Of a stretch of 64,000 nucleotides of DNA, positions 25,341-35,575 are shown piece by piece. The notes under the pieces were generated by a model that saw only the letters and a program-made list of their open reading frames with translations, searched no databases and had not been told where the DNA came from. Numbering within the stretch: position 1 is the first letter of the stretch; every line of letters starts with the position of its first letter. The stretch is taken from positions 10,868,001 to 10,932,000 of the forward strand of contig NC_085114.1 in NCBI RefSeq assembly GCF_030269925.1, in the 5' to 3' direction. The DNA comes from Bombyx mori (lineage: Eukaryota > Arthropoda > Insecta > Lepidoptera > Bombycidae). The translations under genes and the position numbers were made by a program.

Positions 25341-25665
25341 CAGCGGTCGGGGAACTTTTTTAATTATTACCCCAAAATATTTTTGTGTAAGTTAATATTA
25401 CCCCATCGCGAAGAATAAAAAAAAAACGAAATCGCTTCTTTTTAGCATCTTTCATATTATAGCCCCCACGATAATTTTGAAAAAAAAAAAAAAAATTTCT
25501 TCGTTTCATTTCATTTCGTTTCATCGAGTTTGAAATCACAACGATTCTAAAGAAGTTTCACTTCAATACTTTTTACACTTTTTACTCACAAAAGTTTCAT
25601 TTTTACCCCCCCAATATTTCATTTTACCCCATTTGGGGTAATTTATCCCGGTTCCCCGACCGCTA
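25341..25665 (+). mobile_element. hAT-type MITE with intact ends
   Basis: 325 bp. The left end CAGCGGTCGGGGAAC and right end GTTCCCCGACCGCTA are inverted repeats (14 of 15 match). The 8 bases GATTATAG are duplicated exactly on both sides (25333-25340 and 25666-25673). An 8-bp duplication and CAG...-type ends identify the hAT superfamily. It has no coding capacity and would need a hAT transposase in trans. Inner arms also carry ACCCC-rich inverted motifs. Confidence 0.93.
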
Positions 25666-26541
25666 GATTATAGCAACAATTTATTTACAACAATCTTCTA
25701 AATTATGTTGGTACAACTCTAAGCTTATAATTATAATTTGTCAATATCAAACGTCATCCATAGAAGGCTTTATCTATAGAATGTACCCGCATGTGTATCG
25801 GGTAAGATGCGATTAGTTCACACCGCGGCGTTCCGTGCTATCGGATAATGTTCAATGCTCTACAGGGTTCTATTGCACTCCATTTACATAAACTGTGTAC
25901 AGGTAAAGCTGTGCCGATTGCATTGTGGTTACGAAGGCTTATGTTCTTTAATAACGTAGGTTAAATAAGTTGAGAAGTTATACTCTGAAATGTTAGTTTT
26001 ACATTGTTAGATACGAGGGGTACGCGAAACACTTGCTGGCTATCAACACACTGTCTTATATTTGTTGAAATAAGTCCTGCATGCGTTATAATTTGATCGA
26101 TATAGACCAGTGTTTGAATGAAATTATTTATTTATTTATTTATTGCTTATCATATTTTAATTGTCGTATGTAGTGACAACTTCAGCTAAAATAAAATCGA
26201 CTAGCCATAAAAGTCAAATAGATATTATTATCAGTTTACTTATACATTTAAATTTAAAAGCGTTTTTTAAATTAACTTGTACAGTAATTAAATAAAAGAA
26301 GTGTATTAGCGATGTGTGTTAAGATCAGAATTTATTCAATTTTCTTATTTATCCGACACGACAGGTAAATATGTGTTCGCATTCGGTGTATAGGTCCGCG
26401 TTCTAATTAAACAATCTAATTGGGTCAGGCCTTGTAAAACACTCTGCCGACTCATTCGCTATAAATGACCGCTGTTTGTGGACGCGAACGTATCATTCCG
26501 GCTAACTTGGCTTTTATTTCCGTTTCGATCAAAATTAACAA

Positions 26542-27003
26542 TTAGAAAATATTTTAATCTAAAAAAACTTATATGATATGAACTAACGTCAAAAATACTT
26601 CTAAATGAAACAGTCAAATAAATATAATAGTTTTGTTGCTTTTTGTGTTCAATAAAATCGGTATTAGAAAATATTTTGATCTAAAAAAATTATAACTACT
26701 AACGTCAAAAATACTTCTAAATGAACCGGTCCAATAAATAGTTTTGTTGCTTTTTGTGTTCAATAAAATCGTTTTTAGAAAATATTTTGATCTAAAAAAA
26801 TGATAACTACTAACGTCAAAAATACTTCTAAATGAACCGGTCAAATAAATAGTTTTGTTGCTTTACGTGTTCAATAAAATTGTTTTTAGAAAATATTTTG
26901 AGCTAAAGAAAAATGATAATAAGTAACGTCAAAAATACTTCTAAATGAACCAGTCAAATAAATATAATAGTTTTGTTGCTTTTTGTGTTCAAGAAAATTG
27001 TTG
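26542..27003 (+). repeat. Minisatellite: four units of 111-122 bp
   Basis: Units start at 26542, 26664, 26775 and 26886, each opening with TTAGAAAATATTTT and containing AACGTCAAAAATACTTCTAA and TAGTTTTGTTGCTTT. Units 2 and 3 are nearly identical at 111 bp. Units 1 and 4 carry an extra ATATAA-type insert and more changes. The minus-strand frames here repeat the same peptide and are not genes. Confidence 0.93.
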
Positions 27004-27574
27004 TTAAATTCAAAATATAGAATGTACCGCTTGTATTTCACGCTTGATAGCCGACGATTAAGCAACACCGCTACTCGTTCGAAAGTCGAATGCATGCTGC
27101 AGTAAAACTCATATTATAGGGGCTTGCACACAATCGGCTTGTAGTTTAAAATCTCCGGGCGCCGCGAGTAATGGCTCAAGTTCGGATAAGCCCGAAGAAG
27201 CCGGGGAACGTGTGAGGAATGCCTCTCCCTCCAGCGTTATTACATACGTGATTCTTATTTATATTATATTCGAAAGAATCCGAACGAAACGCGATTCCGA
27301 TATACGGAGGATTAACGCATTGCCGCCTTTTAGCGCTCTCAGTGCTCAACGACTTTGTAAGTATCTTACAAAGTTTTGCCGCGTATTAGAAAATATTTTA
27401 TTAGATCGTTTGCTTTTAATGCGTTTGCTTGTATAGCCTTTATGACAAGCATAATAGTTACATGTTTATGTACCGAGAATTATATGGTACGTTAGTTTGA
27501 AGGGTATTCAAATAAATACTTTTTTCGCCACGTTTTTACTTTACGCCTAAAAATAGTACAAATCAATTTCGGAG
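27004..27574. other. Stretch with an unassigned open frame
   Basis: A plus-strand frame is open without a stop from about 27060 to a TAG near 27434. Its middle (27140-27235) is GC-richer and reads KSPGAASNGSSSDKPEEAG, which looks protein-like, while the rest is AT-rich and hydrophobic. I see no good donor and no family match. It could be an exon embedded in intron sequence. Confidence 0.25.
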
Positions 27575-27788
27575 TCATTTGGAAGGCAAAGCCATGTTGG
27601 CGTCCAAAATTCTGGGAGTCCTCAACAGAGCGAAGCGGTACTTCACGCCTGGACAAAGACTTTTGCTCTATAAAGCAGTAGGCAGCGGCTTGGCTCTGCT
27701 CCTGGCATTGCTGAAGTCCATGGGCGACGGTAACCACTTACCATCAGGTGGGCCGTACGCTCGTCTACCTACAGAGGCAATAAAAAAA
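27575..27788 (+). mobile_element. LINE 3' end with internal deletion
   Basis: The frame reads KAMLASKILGVLNRAKRYF and then FTPGQRLLLYKA, from the late reverse-transcriptase region of a Jockey/CR1-like LINE. It then jumps at GCAGTAGGCAGCGG straight to the 3' end (GGCAGCGGCTTGGCTCTGC, GGGCGACGGTAACCACTTACC, A tail). The same GGTAGGCAGCGG lies about 260 bases downstream of the matching region in the related copy at 53485-53800, so the coding middle has been deleted. Confidence 0.8.
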
Positions 27789-28459
27789 AACCTAATATAT
27801 TTTTGATGAATCTGGATTGTAAAACTTTCATGTTTTTTCATCCTAAAAGCAAGTATAGATGTAAGAAATTCCGGCTCTTAAATCGGACCGGACGTTCGTT
27901 TTCCGGGTAAACCGTGCCGCGACAACCCACTGGAATCACCCTCAATCAGTTCAATGCGATACTGTAAATTAAATTGACCGCTGTATTGGTCAAAAGCGGC
28001 AAACTGGAAACAAATGAAGCCTTTACAGAACTATTTAGATGTTTATTACTTCAAGGAACAATCCGAATTGATTTATTGGATATGAGTGAATTATTGGAGC
28101 CGTGTTTATTAGAACCAAGATTTGTGTATAACGTATGCATTTAGTAATTGATAACACTAATAATAAAATATATATATTAAAAACGGTCAATAAAGTTTAC
28201 AAACATAAACGTATAAAGTTTTTGATGAAGAATTAGGAAGTTCTTTATTCTTTCTGGTAAAATGAGTTTCGGTATAGTATACACATATAAATATATTGTT
28301 TATGATGTCTCTATTCAATAAAGTTCCCTGTTTGGTATAAAACTAGAACGGTTTTTTTTAACATACCTTAATTTTGTTTTCTTTAGCCGTCTGTATTTAA
28401 CGTTAGCTTTTTTGAGGGATTAAAAATCAGCTTTCATTATTGTAGCCATGTTAATGTGT
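27789..28459. other. Stretch without recognised genes
   Basis: Nothing recognised. Confidence 0.35.
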
Positions 28460-28661
28460 TTTTTTTTATTGCTTAGATGGGTGGGCGAGCTCACAGCCCC
28501 AAGATGGGTGGCGCCATCTTGAGACATAGGTTCTAAGGTCTCAAGCATAGTTACAACGGCTGCCCTACCCTTCAAACCGAAACGCATTACTGCTTCACGG
28601 CAGAAATAGGCAGGGTGGTGGTACCTACCCGCGCGGACTCACAAGAGGTCCTACCACCAGT
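28460..28661 (-). mobile_element. Bm1-type SINE with internal deletion
   Basis: Poly(T), TTGCTTAGATGGGTGGGCG and the body to CCTACCACCAG are present. About 60 bases between CACAGCCC and the GGGTGGCGCC block are missing. Confidence 0.9.
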
Positions 28662-29675
28662 TTAAGTGTTGTCTTATAGATGACGTAATTGTAACAAAGT
28701 GTATTCGGTTCGAAAGTATGTGACCATTTTCAGTATAAAATAGCTTAAATAAAATTAGTAATAAAGGAGAAAAAAATCGTCTGAAAGCTATAAAAAAAAA
28801 CCCTGATTACGTCGAACAAACCTGTTTTTGGTGAACTATAAAACAGCGCAATGTACGTACCTGAAACAAAACTATGGTAATCAGTTTTTATATTCTAATT
28901 TAATAACAATAACTTCTACTTAAACGTAAGAAGAAAAAAAATATTCGTTTCCTGCATAATTAAGGCGGATTTTCATTAAGAAAATTTCGGCGTAATTTAT
29001 CACACTAATAATTATGAATTGCGTACCCTATTTGTTTCCGTTCCCGTATATCATAATGCTACTCGCGTTATAACCAATTAAGAATGGACGTAGATGTATG
29101 TGGTTGAAAAAAAAAAAAAAACACATAAATATAAATTTGGAGTGAGATTTCACCGAATTGTAGAACACAGCAATTACTCAAATTAAGGGTGAAATTAATA
29201 CTTTGACCGCTTCATGTCAATTAAGAGGTTTATTTACCAGAGAATTTGTGATTATGATGTTAAATTACGTTTTGAGAAACTTTCGGATTCATTTCAGTTT
29301 AACGTTAGCGTATATATATTTGAAGTATACTAATAGGGTCTTCGATAAATATTAAAGTGTGAGGTTTTATGGTGTTGAGGGTTTATTGTGCGTTCTCCTC
29401 TGGAAACCTCATCAGAGTGGTCAATAAAACACTGAGTATAATTATATGTTTATTCGCGCAGCGACCGCGGTGGATCGCTGCACTTTAACCACTGACTGAC
29501 TCGTATGCTACTCATTACTGTATGCATAATAACTGCATAGTAAGCGAACCGGGGCGGGGTATCATTCCCCTACAAAAGCATATAATGGTAATTCAAAAAC
29601 CATTAGTGACGAGATTCATTATTTTAATGATGCCGCAACCAATCCTGTGCTCGAACCTGGACTGTTCCATGTGGA
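28662..29675. other. Stretch without recognised genes
   Basis: Nothing recognised on either strand. Confidence 0.35.
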
Positions 29676-29889
29676 TTTTTTTTTATTGCTTAGATAGGTG
29701 GACGAGCTCACAGCCCACTTGATCTTAAGTGGCTACTGGAGCCCATAGACATCTACAACGCAAATACGCCACCCACACTGAGATATGAGTTCTAAGGTCT
29801 CAGTATAGTTAGAACAGCTGCCCCATCCTTCAAATCGAAACGCATTATTGCTTCACGGCTGAAATAGGCAGGGTGGTGGTATCTACCCT
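29676..29889 (-). mobile_element. Bm1-type SINE, lacking tRNA head
   Basis: Tail to the GTGGTATCTACCC block, with more substitutions than most copies, so probably an older insertion. Confidence 0.9.
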
Positions 29890-30955
29890 ACTACTCTATC
29901 ACAGTGCATTTTCAGGTATAACTTTTACCATGTACCAGGAGTGAATGAACCATGGCACTGGAATGGTCTTCGTCAGTATTACTCGAGAACAATGACACGT
30001 CTTACTTGAACCGTTTGAGGCCTTTGTATTAGGCAGCAGTTTAGTTGTGTCCATTGCTGATAATTTTGAGTAGAAGCTGAGTAAAGCTGAATTATTGTTC
30101 GAAATTTTCTTTATGAAAAAAATATAGTGTGCTTTAATAATATTCTGGTCATGAGCAAGATTTACATAAGCACCGACGTCATTCTGAATGTGTTATGGAA
30201 ATGCTACTTTATATTTTCGCGTGCAGTCTGTATGCATTTCAACCGTGAGGTTTCAGCATTTAATAGTAAGTATATGCTCTGCTTTTATTTTTACGGGTTC
30301 TTTTAAGTATTGTTTTCTTCGATTCCAAATTATGTATTTATCGATACTTTGAAATGTGAATGGAGACTGAAATCATAATATTATAATTTAATTAGTCCTC
30401 TAAGCATTTAAGTTTGCTTGTAAATTGTGTTTTTCTTGTTTCGAATGCATCTAATATTTGTGGGTCTTTTCTTTCTGCCTTATAGATTTACGGGTTGGAT
30501 ACTTGTGCTATGTTACTCGGGACACTCTTTATTTTAAAAGAGGAGTATTTTAATGCTCTTACGAGAACCGTCTACTTACATTATATACATAAATACATAC
30601 TTTGTTGTACATTACATTATGTATTTATGTTCATAAGCTTCGACAACCACATAATACCAATAAGAATACGGTGAACTGGTTTTTCGTTCGCATGAGTGTC
30701 TCTTCACAGCTAACAACCATATGAATATCAATAAAAAATGAACTAAAAGATTCACTCACCAAGAAACGGGCCTTAGTGATCCATGTACGTCATGGTATTC
30801 ATACGTCAATTGAACAAAAAGAAGAGTTTTTTAGAAATAGTATTTCGTTAAGAAACAAAATAATGTATTCTCGAAATCCAAAAGCCTAACAACCGTTTAT
30901 TTAGATTAGATTTTGTACTTAAGTGTATTGCTTATATAGTATTTTGCATTTGAAT
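29890..30955. other. Stretch without recognised genes
   Basis: AT-rich, nothing recognised. Confidence 0.35.
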
Positions 30956-31094
30956 GGTGGACTAACTCCATCTTAACTTAATTGATTCCGACAGTCCGTA
31001 GACATCATGACGTGAATATCGACATGCAACATGCATGCAAAGGCTATCCCCACCTTTAAAACCGAAACGCCTCACGATTTTTTGCAGAAATACA
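30956..31094 (-). mobile_element. Decayed Bm1-type SINE fragment
   Basis: GTCCGTAGACATC, GGCTATCCCCACC and AAAACCGAAACGCCTCACG retain minus-strand Bm1 order with about a quarter of positions changed. An intact same-strand copy begins 30 bases to the right. Confidence 0.55.
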
Positions 31095-31123
31095 CAAAAG
31101 GAAAATGAAAACGCAAAGAATAT

Positions 31124-31364
31124 TATTTATTTATTGCTTAGATGGGTGGACGAGCTCACAGCCCACCTGGTGTTAAGTGGCTACTGGAGCCCATAGACAT
31201 CTACAACGTAAATGCGCCACCCACCTTGAGATAAGTTCTAAGGTCTCAGTATAGTTACAACGGCTGCCCCACCTTTCAAACCGAAACGCATTACTGCTTC
31301 ACGGCAGAAATAGGCAGGGTGGTGGTACCTACCCGCGCGGACTCACAAGAGGTCCTACCACCAG
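31124..31364 (-). mobile_element. Bm1-type SINE, lacking tRNA head
   Basis: Close to the family consensus, from the (TTTA)-rich tail to CCTACCACCAGT. Confidence 0.93.
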
Positions 31365-31908
31365 TACAAAATAAGAATAAAAACCGCCAGCACAGAATAA
31401 AAAAATAATACCCAAAAATACACATTTGGTCGATTTAAATTTACCGTCGTGAAGATTCGGTCAAACATACGAAATAAACGGGCATACAGACAAAAATTTT
31501 CTGTATATGATTATTATATTATATGTTGAAATATAAAATTACAAGGTATCGAACGCATCACCCGTTGAGATCAAACAAACCGCAGTCTTTGAGTCCGGTA
31601 ATGCGATAGTTTCTTTGACATGATAACGACTCGCCTTTATATCAACTGAATACATTATATTGCGTTCTCGTTATGCCGAGAATATAAGGAAATATTGAAA
31701 AACAGAAATCCAACTTGTACTGAATCCTTAATAAAATTATTTTGTACGTATACAAAAGTTTGGTTGTCGGAAACTTAGGGAACCCGGCTATATGATTATA
31801 CCTTCAGATCTCTTTTAAATCTCAATAGTGCTGTATTGTTTTATTCAAATAAACGCTTATTGTATTTTTTTTATCAAGACTTATTGTATTTTATTTTTCT
31901 TTTCTAGT
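31365..31908. other. Stretch without recognised genes
   Basis: Nothing recognised. Confidence 0.35.
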
Positions 31909-32345
31909 AGTCGTCGTGGCCTAACGGATAAGACGTCCAGTGCATACGTGTTGAGCGATGCACCGATGTTCGAATCTCAGGCGGGTACCAATTTTTCTAA
32001 TGAAATACGTACTCAACAAATGTTCACGATTGACTTCCACGGTGAAGGAATAACATCGTGTAATAAAAATGAAACCCGCAAAATTATAATTTGCGTAATT
32101 ACTGGTGGTAGGACCTCTTGTGAGTCCGCGCAGGTGGGTACCACCGCCCTGCCTATTTCTGCCGTGAAGCAGTAATGCGTTTCGGTTTGAAGGGTGGGGC
32201 AGCCGTTGTAAGTATACTGAGACTTTAGAACTTATATCTCAAGGTGGGTGGCGTATTTACGTTGTGGATGTCTATGGGCTCCAGTAACCACTTAACACCA
32301 GGTGGGCTGTGAGCTCGTCCACCCATCTAAGCAATAAAAAAAAAA
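31909..32345 (+). mobile_element. Full-length Bm1-type SINE with tRNA-like head
   Basis: 437 bp, with box A (TGGCCTAACGG) near 31917, box B (GTTCGAATCTC) near 31968, full body and A tail. The 115-codon open frame across it is SINE sequence. Confidence 0.95.
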
Positions 32346-33554
32346 GACTCGATTTGAGATTTTTATTTTGGAAAACTCTGAATCGGAATAAAAATAAAAT
32401 TAACCATCATTACCGTTAAGGTTAATAAAATTTAAATATGGCTTAAATTGCAAACTCTGAATATTTATACTGATTTAAAAAAAAGTAGCGAGTAAGCCAC
32501 GTTTGAAATTTTAATCATGGCAAAGGCCGTAACCGAATTTCAACCTTTTTAAAAACCAACGGTGGATCGTTTCGTTCCGAAACGTGAAAGAAATTAAAAT
32601 AAAGAATTAAAAAAAAAGTGGCTCACTGCAAACCAAGCTTCAGAAGAGACACAAAACTTTTAATTGGATTTTTTTGCAGATTAAAACAATTATTACTGAA
32701 AAGTTAAAATTATTATAAAAAAAAAAAACATGTCGGCGGCCAACGAGAAAAAATGTTAATTGGTCGTTATTACTTAATTAGGCTTTTACTTTGGTATTTT
32801 TACATGATTAAAGTGTGGTTTATAGATTTGAACAGTTACAGACTGATTACAGTTTCGTTTTAGAAGTTACAGCTATAATGGTATTATTCGGATCGATCGA
32901 ATTAATTCATATATTTTAGCTTTCATTGTGTTTATATAATACACAATCTTATTTAATAATAGGACATTTCGATGACTTATAATTTTAGGGGAAAAAAAAT
33001 AGTTTGACATTAATTATGAACAAATTTTAAAACAGTATGAAGTGAACTTGTATTAATCTGAAAACAAAGATCGCAGGCTGGCGCATTAGCGACGTCACTC
33101 ATCAGCAGAATGAATCATTACTTGAAGAGTGCGCCAGTGGCTCGTGTCAAAGAGCCTGTAGCTCAAAGGTCCTCGTGCCCTGGCATCCCTACCCCTCCAC
33201 CCGGCGCCCCGAGGAAGGGCTGATTGAAGGGCCACTCTAAAACCTCGACCGCGCGTTCGTTCGCTCGCATTCAAGGGTCGAATCTGGATTATAGGGTGCC
33301 AAATTCTACACCTTCATCAGATATGTATAAAATGTGTTTGCTCGCGATTGAAACGCCGAGAATTGTAATCTAAACGTAATTTCGCGCCATTGAAAAATCG
33401 GGCCCGAAATGAAGGTACCGAATGTATGTTATTACGTCGAGATGGGTGTTATCTGGGGATCTTAATGTAACTTACGGGAAGAAAGTTTCTTTTTATTTCC
33501 TACCCGAGCTACGAACAAAATTGGTTTATTAATATGTTATTTTTGTAAGCACAG
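32346..33554. other. AT-rich stretch with a GC-rich island
   Basis: The island at about 33060-33300 is GC-rich and contains two overlapping open frames. One starts at the ATG near 33111 and runs 37 codons (MNHYLKSAPVARV...). The other is cysteine-bearing (ECASGSCQRACSSK...). Neither is recognised. Because an exon-like segment follows 250 bases downstream, the island may be an exon or regulatory region of the same gene. Confidence 0.3.
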
Positions 33555-33645
33555 TTTTGAGGCCCGAGAATGAGTGTATCGGCATCCACAAAGACGGTTT
33601 TGCATACGAGTGTATACGGTTCGTGCCTCAAGGCGAAGTTACCGT
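33555..33645 (+). CDS. Candidate internal exon of an unidentified gene
   Basis: A T-rich tract and GTAAGCACAG (acceptor ends 33554) precede 91 bases that translate without a stop to LRPENECIGIHKDG and FAYECIRFVPQGEVTV. GTAAGTT (33646 on) is a strong donor. The exon enters with 2 bases of a split codon and leaves with 2. Two cysteines and no hydrophobic run suggest an extracellular domain, but that is inference. I do not recognise the family, and partner exons are not identified. Confidence 0.45.
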
Positions 33646-33982
33646 GTAAGTTATTATAAGAGAGGTGCGCCAAGGGAAATGAATGTCGAGTAGGTCGACC
33701 CGTTGTCATTCATATTAGCTGCGACGACTTAAATTTGTAATCACACTGCGCCAATTCATGGGCGTCACGCGCCGTAACAGTGATGAAAATAGGGAAACAA
33801 AAAACCTTAGCTGCGGTTGTAAAATAAAAAGTTATACTCCGGTGATAAAGCGAATGCTGTCGTATAGATACGTGACGCTATATGATGTCGGCAAGTAAGA
33901 CCCGCAGTTTGAATCACACAATAAAACGGTATTACAGGATTGAAACAATGAATACGAATAGAGCGTTGTTGTGTTTTAATTG

Positions 33983-34190
33983 TTTTTTTTTAAATAAATA
34001 AATAACAAAAAACTATGAACAAATTACACACGGTCATCCGACCCAAAATTAGGATTTCCTGTGTTATAGGTACCAGAGTCTGGCATACATACTTATATAC
34101 GTTTAAATAGATAATCAATACCGATGTGGGAAACGAACCCACGACCCTCGGCGCAATAGTCTGGTCCGCTAACTACTGCACCAAGTCAGT
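33983..34190 (-). mobile_element. Second tRNA-derived SINE family, copy 2
   Basis: On the minus strand the head CTGACTTGGTGCAGTAGTTA (box A region) and GTGGGTTCGTTTCCC (box B) are clear. The body parallels 24514-24768, with the TAAATAAATAAA-type tail at the left. Head and body lie in the order expected of a tRNA-derived SINE. Confidence 0.7.
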
Positions 34191-35077
34191 TTTATATTAC
34201 GAAATAATGATTATGATGATGAGTCTTCAGCGATTTGCTGTAAAAATATGAAATACAATGATTTGCGGTAACGGCTTAAAAACTATCTACCGTACTCGGT
34301 TCGAAATGCCAACAACAACTATAAAGTTTCAACTGAATGGGATGAGAAGCGCTGCGACGCGCGAACGTTTAGAAAACAAACAAAAGACCTCACAAACAAA
34401 TGATTATAATTAACTTTTAAATTTGATTATGAAGATTACAGTAAAAAACCATTAACGCCATATAACAGATTTAATCTAATTGAACGCAAGTGTACATCCA
34501 TCGATCTGTGAAGTTATAATCGATTTCTGCATTTGACTGTACAACGGTAAACTGAAAATTTCGTTATTTAAAAAAAAACCCTCCTCTTGAAACATAAATG
34601 ATAATAAAGACTCGCGTTCATCGCATGCTCATAAAATATTTTACCTTTTAACAGTATTCACAGTTATAAATCAAGTACAGTGGCGAACAATCGTTCCATA
34701 GCCTCTCAAATGTTTACGGGAATTTTACGCGGCAATCTGAGTCCCGTCTATGGTGCCGCTAGAAATTGAAAACGGGGTTATGATAGGATAAAAAAGGCTC
34801 TCAAAATGATTCGAAACCGAGAACGGTCAGGCAACATCTGACATCAGGAATCGTTTTGTGTGTCGTCTGATAGCGGTGAATGAGTTTGAATTTTAACAAC
34901 GAACATGTCAAAATTGAAGTCCCGTATACTTATGAAATATAAACAGGAAAATAACCGCTACTGCTGGTAAGTGAATGTTTAACGGAGTTTGTAGACAACA
35001 ACAAAATCAAAATCTCGGTTTTATTGTATTATAAATAAAAAATATAAATTATAAAATTTACAATGTTGTTTTTGCTA
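34191..35077. other. Stretch without recognised genes
   Basis: Nothing recognised. Confidence 0.35.
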
Positions 35078-35395
35078 TCTATACTAATAATATAAAGCTG
35101 AAGAGTTTGTTTGTTTGAAAGCCCTAATCTCAGAAACTACTGGTCCGATTTGAAAATTTCTTTCAGTGCTAGATAGCCCATTTATTGAGGAAGGCTATAG
35201 GCTATATAACATCGCGCTAAGACCAATACAAGTGGAGCACCAATAAAGAAGGCTTCAAAATATGGGTTTAAATAGCTCCTTAACATTCTATAATTCAAAA
35301 ATATCTTCACTTTCCACGTAAATGAAGTGGGGGTAAAATTTAGCGTTATGCTAAAGTAACTATTCCACGCGGTCGGAGTCGCGGGCTAAAGCTAG
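35078..35395 (+). mobile_element. Helitron-like nonautonomous repeat (318 bp)
   Basis: It starts TCTATACTAATAATATAAAG after an A and ends with a GC-rich hairpin (CCACGCGG...CCGCG-type) followed by CTAG at 35392-35395. The base after CTAG is A, not the usual T. The AACTACTGGTCCGATTTGAA block is, from memory, common in lepidopteran genomes. Confidence 0.55.
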
Positions 35396-35467
35396 ACGTT
35401 AAATAAAGGAACACATAACCTTTCGCGGTAGTTGCCGTTGGAAATAGCAAGAATCATGGTGCTTTAG

Positions 35468-35575
35468 TAAAGTAATTACGTAAACTTATGACACAATAAG
35501 ATATTCCTTCATCGTGGAAGTCATCTGAGAGCTTGTCTTAGGTACGTCTTAACCTAGAAATAGTACTTGCTACAT
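35468..35575 (-). mobile_element. Decayed Bm1-type SINE fragment (head-proximal part)
   Basis: ATATTCCTTCATCGTGGAAG and the GTACGTCTTAACCTAGAAA block match the middle of the full-length copies with many changes. It lacks the 3' body. Confidence 0.55.

Noticed and set aside
26010..26060. TACGAGGGGTACGCG resembling a mariner end
   Set aside because: No matching inverted end or TA-flanked partner was found nearby.
26614..27095. Minus-strand frames of 76 and 69 codons with a repeated peptide
   Set aside because: They arise from the 111-bp minisatellite; the repeated peptide only reflects the DNA repeat.
31828..32175. 115-codon plus-strand frame
   Set aside because: It lies mostly in a full-length Bm1-type SINE, and similar frames occur in the other full-length copies.
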